From Paramecium tetraurelia (taxonomy: Eukaryota > Ciliophora > Oligohymenophorea > Peniculida > Parameciidae): 64,000 nucleotides of DNA. The stretch lies in assembly GCF_000165425.1 (NCBI RefSeq), contig NW_001799648.1, forward strand, positions 1 through 64,000, in the 5' to 3' direction. Both the position numbers and the translations under genes were made by a program. This document shows, piece after piece, positions 61,122 through 64,000 of this stretch (the first letter of the stretch is position 1; each line of letters begins with the position of its first letter). The notes under the pieces are model-generated. The model was not told the origin of the DNA. It was given only the letters and a program-made list of their open reading frames with translations, and searched no databases.

Positions 61122-63869
61122 ATGAGTGAAGCTCAAGTAAATCCGGAAGTAGATAACTAATCTGTAATATCAGAAGACAGCAACAATGAAGATGTTGACG
61201 TGTTTGGTCAAGATTAAGAGATGTAATGAAAAATTATGAATTCAGTGATAAGTTTCCTCTCTTAACGAGTATTTTGGATAGTAGTTGGTCTCAAATATTA
61301 GTAAATCTCTTAACTATATATGCTCTATTTGGCGATGATATTAGAATTATTGCCTTTGATAAGAGGGCTGATGATGGATTTGATGTGATCACCATAATAT
61401 GCATGGTAAATTCATCAAATATAGTAGATAATATTTTCAATAGAAATCATCATTGCCAGTTTGGTTAGAACTGACTATTTTAATTCATTCTTTTTTTGGC
61501 TTGATATAATATCAACAGTTTCTTAGATTTTGGATATAACCTCGTTCAATATTGCAGTTGGTTTATAGTAACTAATTTTAAGCTTAAATATATTTTAGAG
61601 GTTCTGTGGCTGCAAAATCCGCCTCTTAATTGTCCCAAGCAAATAAAGCATCTAAAACAAGTTCGAAAGCAATTCGAGTGGTTCGACTTGTTAGATTAAT
61701 TAGAATAGTTAAGTTGTATAAGGCTGCAAGCTATTCATAAGAATAAGCCTTTAAAAGACAGCCCATCCGAACTTAGACTACGAAAAAAAGCAAAGCAACA
61801 ATTTATCCCTCGGTGTACGAAAATATTAACAATGGGCCAGTTGAACAGGAGAATCTAAATAAAAAGGAGAATAATACTGAATAAAGGGGTAGTATTGAGA
61901 GTCATAAATTAGAAGGAGAAGATAATGCGAATAGTTAAGAAAATCGAGAAAATTAAAATATGGTTGCAAAATAACAATAAATTGACAATTCTATTCCAAA
62001 GGTCTAATAAATTCGTAGACAATCCATGAAAGAGCCATCGTAAGTCAAAGCCAAAGAAAAAAAAGAATCCAGAGTGAGCAAAAGGTTGTCGGATTCCACA
62101 ACGAAGAAAGTCATCATCCTTGTCATTTTATTACTCTTAATAATGCCTTTATTTAGTTCTGATTACTATTTTGAACCATCCTATAGTTTAGCATATGCAG
62201 CTGAGTATGTAAGAGTAGTGGCTGAGATTCCAAATACAAAACTAACTGAGATCAATTAGACAATATATTTCGTGATTGATTAGCATAAATCATTTGACAC
62301 GCCAGTAGGATACATTACCAACCCATTTACTGAGATAGAGAATTATGAAACCCCTTCATATTAGTATTTAAGAGAAAGTTCGAAAAGCTATTATTTTGAA
62401 TTAGTAGATCCTGTATTGGTGGGTTTGGAATACATTGGTGATCCTGTCATTCTTTTTGTCTCAGATAATTCTGATGTTGAGTCTAAGAATTCAATCATCA
62501 ATATTGTTAATACTTTATTTGTGAGTGCCGTATTGTTATTTGGAGCAATTGCCTTTTCTAATGATGCTAATAATGTTGCCTTGAAACCAATAGATAGGAT
62601 GATAGTGAAAGTCAATTTAATAGCTAAGAATCCCTAATTGGCCAAGGAGATGAAATTAGAATCTGATGGAACTCAAAAGGAAACCACTTAGATAGAAAAT
62701 GCTATCATCAAAATAGGGGCCTTGTTGGCATTGGGATTTGGTGATGCAGGTTCTGCTATTATAGGAACTAATATGGCATCATCAGGAGATGTGGATCCTA
62801 TGTTACCAGGTAAACGTAAATGGGCAATTTATGGATTTTGTGATATTCGTAATTTCACTGATGCCACTGAAGTCTTGCAAAAAGATGTGATGTTGTTTGT
62901 AAATAATATAGCTGAGATTGTTCATTCAATGGTGGATCGATATCAAGGATCAGCCAATAAAAACATAGGAGATGCATTCCTATTAGTTTGGAAAATCAAT
63001 GATTCTTAATGGTATGAAGATGGAAATGAAATCAAATGGTAAATATCATATTATTATTTAAGGTCCAACTTGACATTCATAAACTAATTAGCTGATTGTG
63101 CTCTAATTGCTTTCATGAAGATATATGCTAAGATCAATAGAGAACCTAAAATATTAGAATATAGAAATGATGAGAGATTAAGTCAACGTTTGCCAGGATA
63201 TAAAGTAAAGATGGGATTCGGATTGCATATAGGATGGGGCATAGAAGGTGCCATTGGATCAGAATTCAAAATTGATGCCTCTTATCTGAGTCCAAATGTT
63301 AATATGGCTTCTCGTTTAGAAGCTGCTACTAAACAATATGGTGTGGCTGTCTTAATCTCAAGCGAATTGCACCAATATTTCTCCAATGAAGTCAAGAAAT
63401 ACACCAGATAGATTGATAAAGTCACTGTTAAGGGAAGTGTCAAACCTATTGGGTTGTTCACTGTGGAGATGGAGGCTGATGATCTGCCTCCTAGCAAATA
63501 GGATTATCCTTAAGAAGAGAAGTAATAAGTGATGTATGAGAAAAAGCAAATCTTTCTTTAATAACTAGAATCTGGGGATTTCAATGCAGAATTGTATATA
63601 AAAAGAAACAAGGATCTTGGACTTATAACGAAGAATGTTAATCAAGAATTCTTGGTAATCGTATCGTTTAATTATCCTAGCATCAATTTGGCTAAGGGTT
63701 TTAAGGTTATCTCTTGGGAAATTGGAAAGAGGCCCACATGTTGTTTGAAAAAGCGAAGTAAATCAGACCTAATGATGGTCCCATAAGTACTCTATTTAAT
63801 GTAATGGGGGAAACAAATTTCAAAGCTCCTTCAGATTGGAAAGGCTATAGAGAGTTAACAGAAAAATGA
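61122..63869 (+). CDS. Voltage-sensor/class III nucleotide cyclase fusion
   Basis: About 880 residues. An acidic N-terminus (MSEAQVNPEVDNQSVISED) leads to membrane segments SQILVNLLTIYALFGDD, FFWLDIISTVSQILDI and an S4-like helix with spaced arginines (AIRVVRLVRLIRIVKLYK). After a cytosolic linker come a TM segment (KVIILVILLLLIMPLF), an extracytosolic domain (YYFEPSYSLAYAAEYV), another TM (FVSAVLLFGAIAF) and a cyclase domain: AIYGFCDIRNFTDATEVLQ with the first metal Asp, NKNIGDAFLLVWK with the second, LHIGWGIEGAIGSEFKIDA and LSPNVNMASRLEAATKQYG with the transition-state Arg. Ciliate adenylyl and guanylyl cyclases fused to channel-like modules are known; the K-I-D motif leaves ATP versus GTP open. 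A 24 nt intron near 63040-63063 and others are clear. One N-terminal frame change near 61200 is unresolved. Confidence 0.85.
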
Positions 63870-63950
63870 ATATTTTAAGTCTATAATGTTCGGCATTTCT
63901 TTTGTTTCGAAATTATATATTATAAGAAAATACAATTTATAATAAGAATT

Positions 63951-64000
63951 ATGAAAGTGGAACCTCAAAGTTTGAATGAAGAGTTATTGCAATATAAATC
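63951..64000 (+). CDS. Start of a further gene, cut by window edge
   Basis: ATG at 63951 opens MKVEPQSLNEELLQYK in the ciliate code with protein-like composition, 81 bp after the cyclase stop. Too short to identify. Confidence 0.4.
   Translation, partial: MKVEPQSLNEELLQYK

Overview
The window reads as macronuclear-type DNA of a ciliate, almost certainly Paramecium. It is about three-quarters A+T. Long reading frames appear only when TAA and TAG are read as glutamine and TGA is the sole stop. Nearly every gene is cut by very small introns (about 20-45 nt, mostly 22-30, GTA...TAG). Genes are packed on both strands with short spacers. Start codons, splice sites and frames below were worked out by hand. 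In a few genes a single-base frame change remains that no canonical intron explains, which could be assembly error or decay.

Left part (1-13 kb): the end of a minus-strand gene cut by the window edge, a two-TM ciliate membrane protein, a von Willebrand A protein, a 2 kb AT-rich stretch with a small candidate gene and a tRNA-Cys-like fossil, a MORN-repeat protein, two coiled-coil proteins and an ANTH (AP180/CALM-type) endocytic adaptor.

Signalling block (13-26 kb): an 8 kb gene for an IP3/ryanodine-receptor-type calcium release channel with an unusual selectivity filter, two divergent coiled-coil genes, and a cyclic-nucleotide-binding-domain channel with no recognisable K+ filter.

Ubiquitin-rich block (26.6-45 kb): four RING proteins (Bre1-like; multi-TM RING-H2; RING1-type with RAWUL tail; Tul1/Dsc1/FLY-type membrane ligase) interspersed with a C2 protein, an EF-hand-like protein, a large WD40 protein and a NudC-like gene that looks broken.

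Right part (46-64 kb): a secreted repeat protein with a crystallin-like C-terminus, a TFIIB-fold protein, a secreted Tlde1/L,D-transpeptidase-fold protein of bacterial type, a CK1-fold pseudokinase, a CaMKK-like active kinase, several coiled-coil or low-complexity proteins, a Myb-domain protein and a voltage-sensor/class III nucleotide cyclase fusion. Calcium release, cyclic nucleotide synthesis and cyclic nucleotide sensing are all represented, but their proximity is probably incidental, since eukaryotic neighbours need not be co-regulated. No viral element, transposon or CRISPR array was seen.
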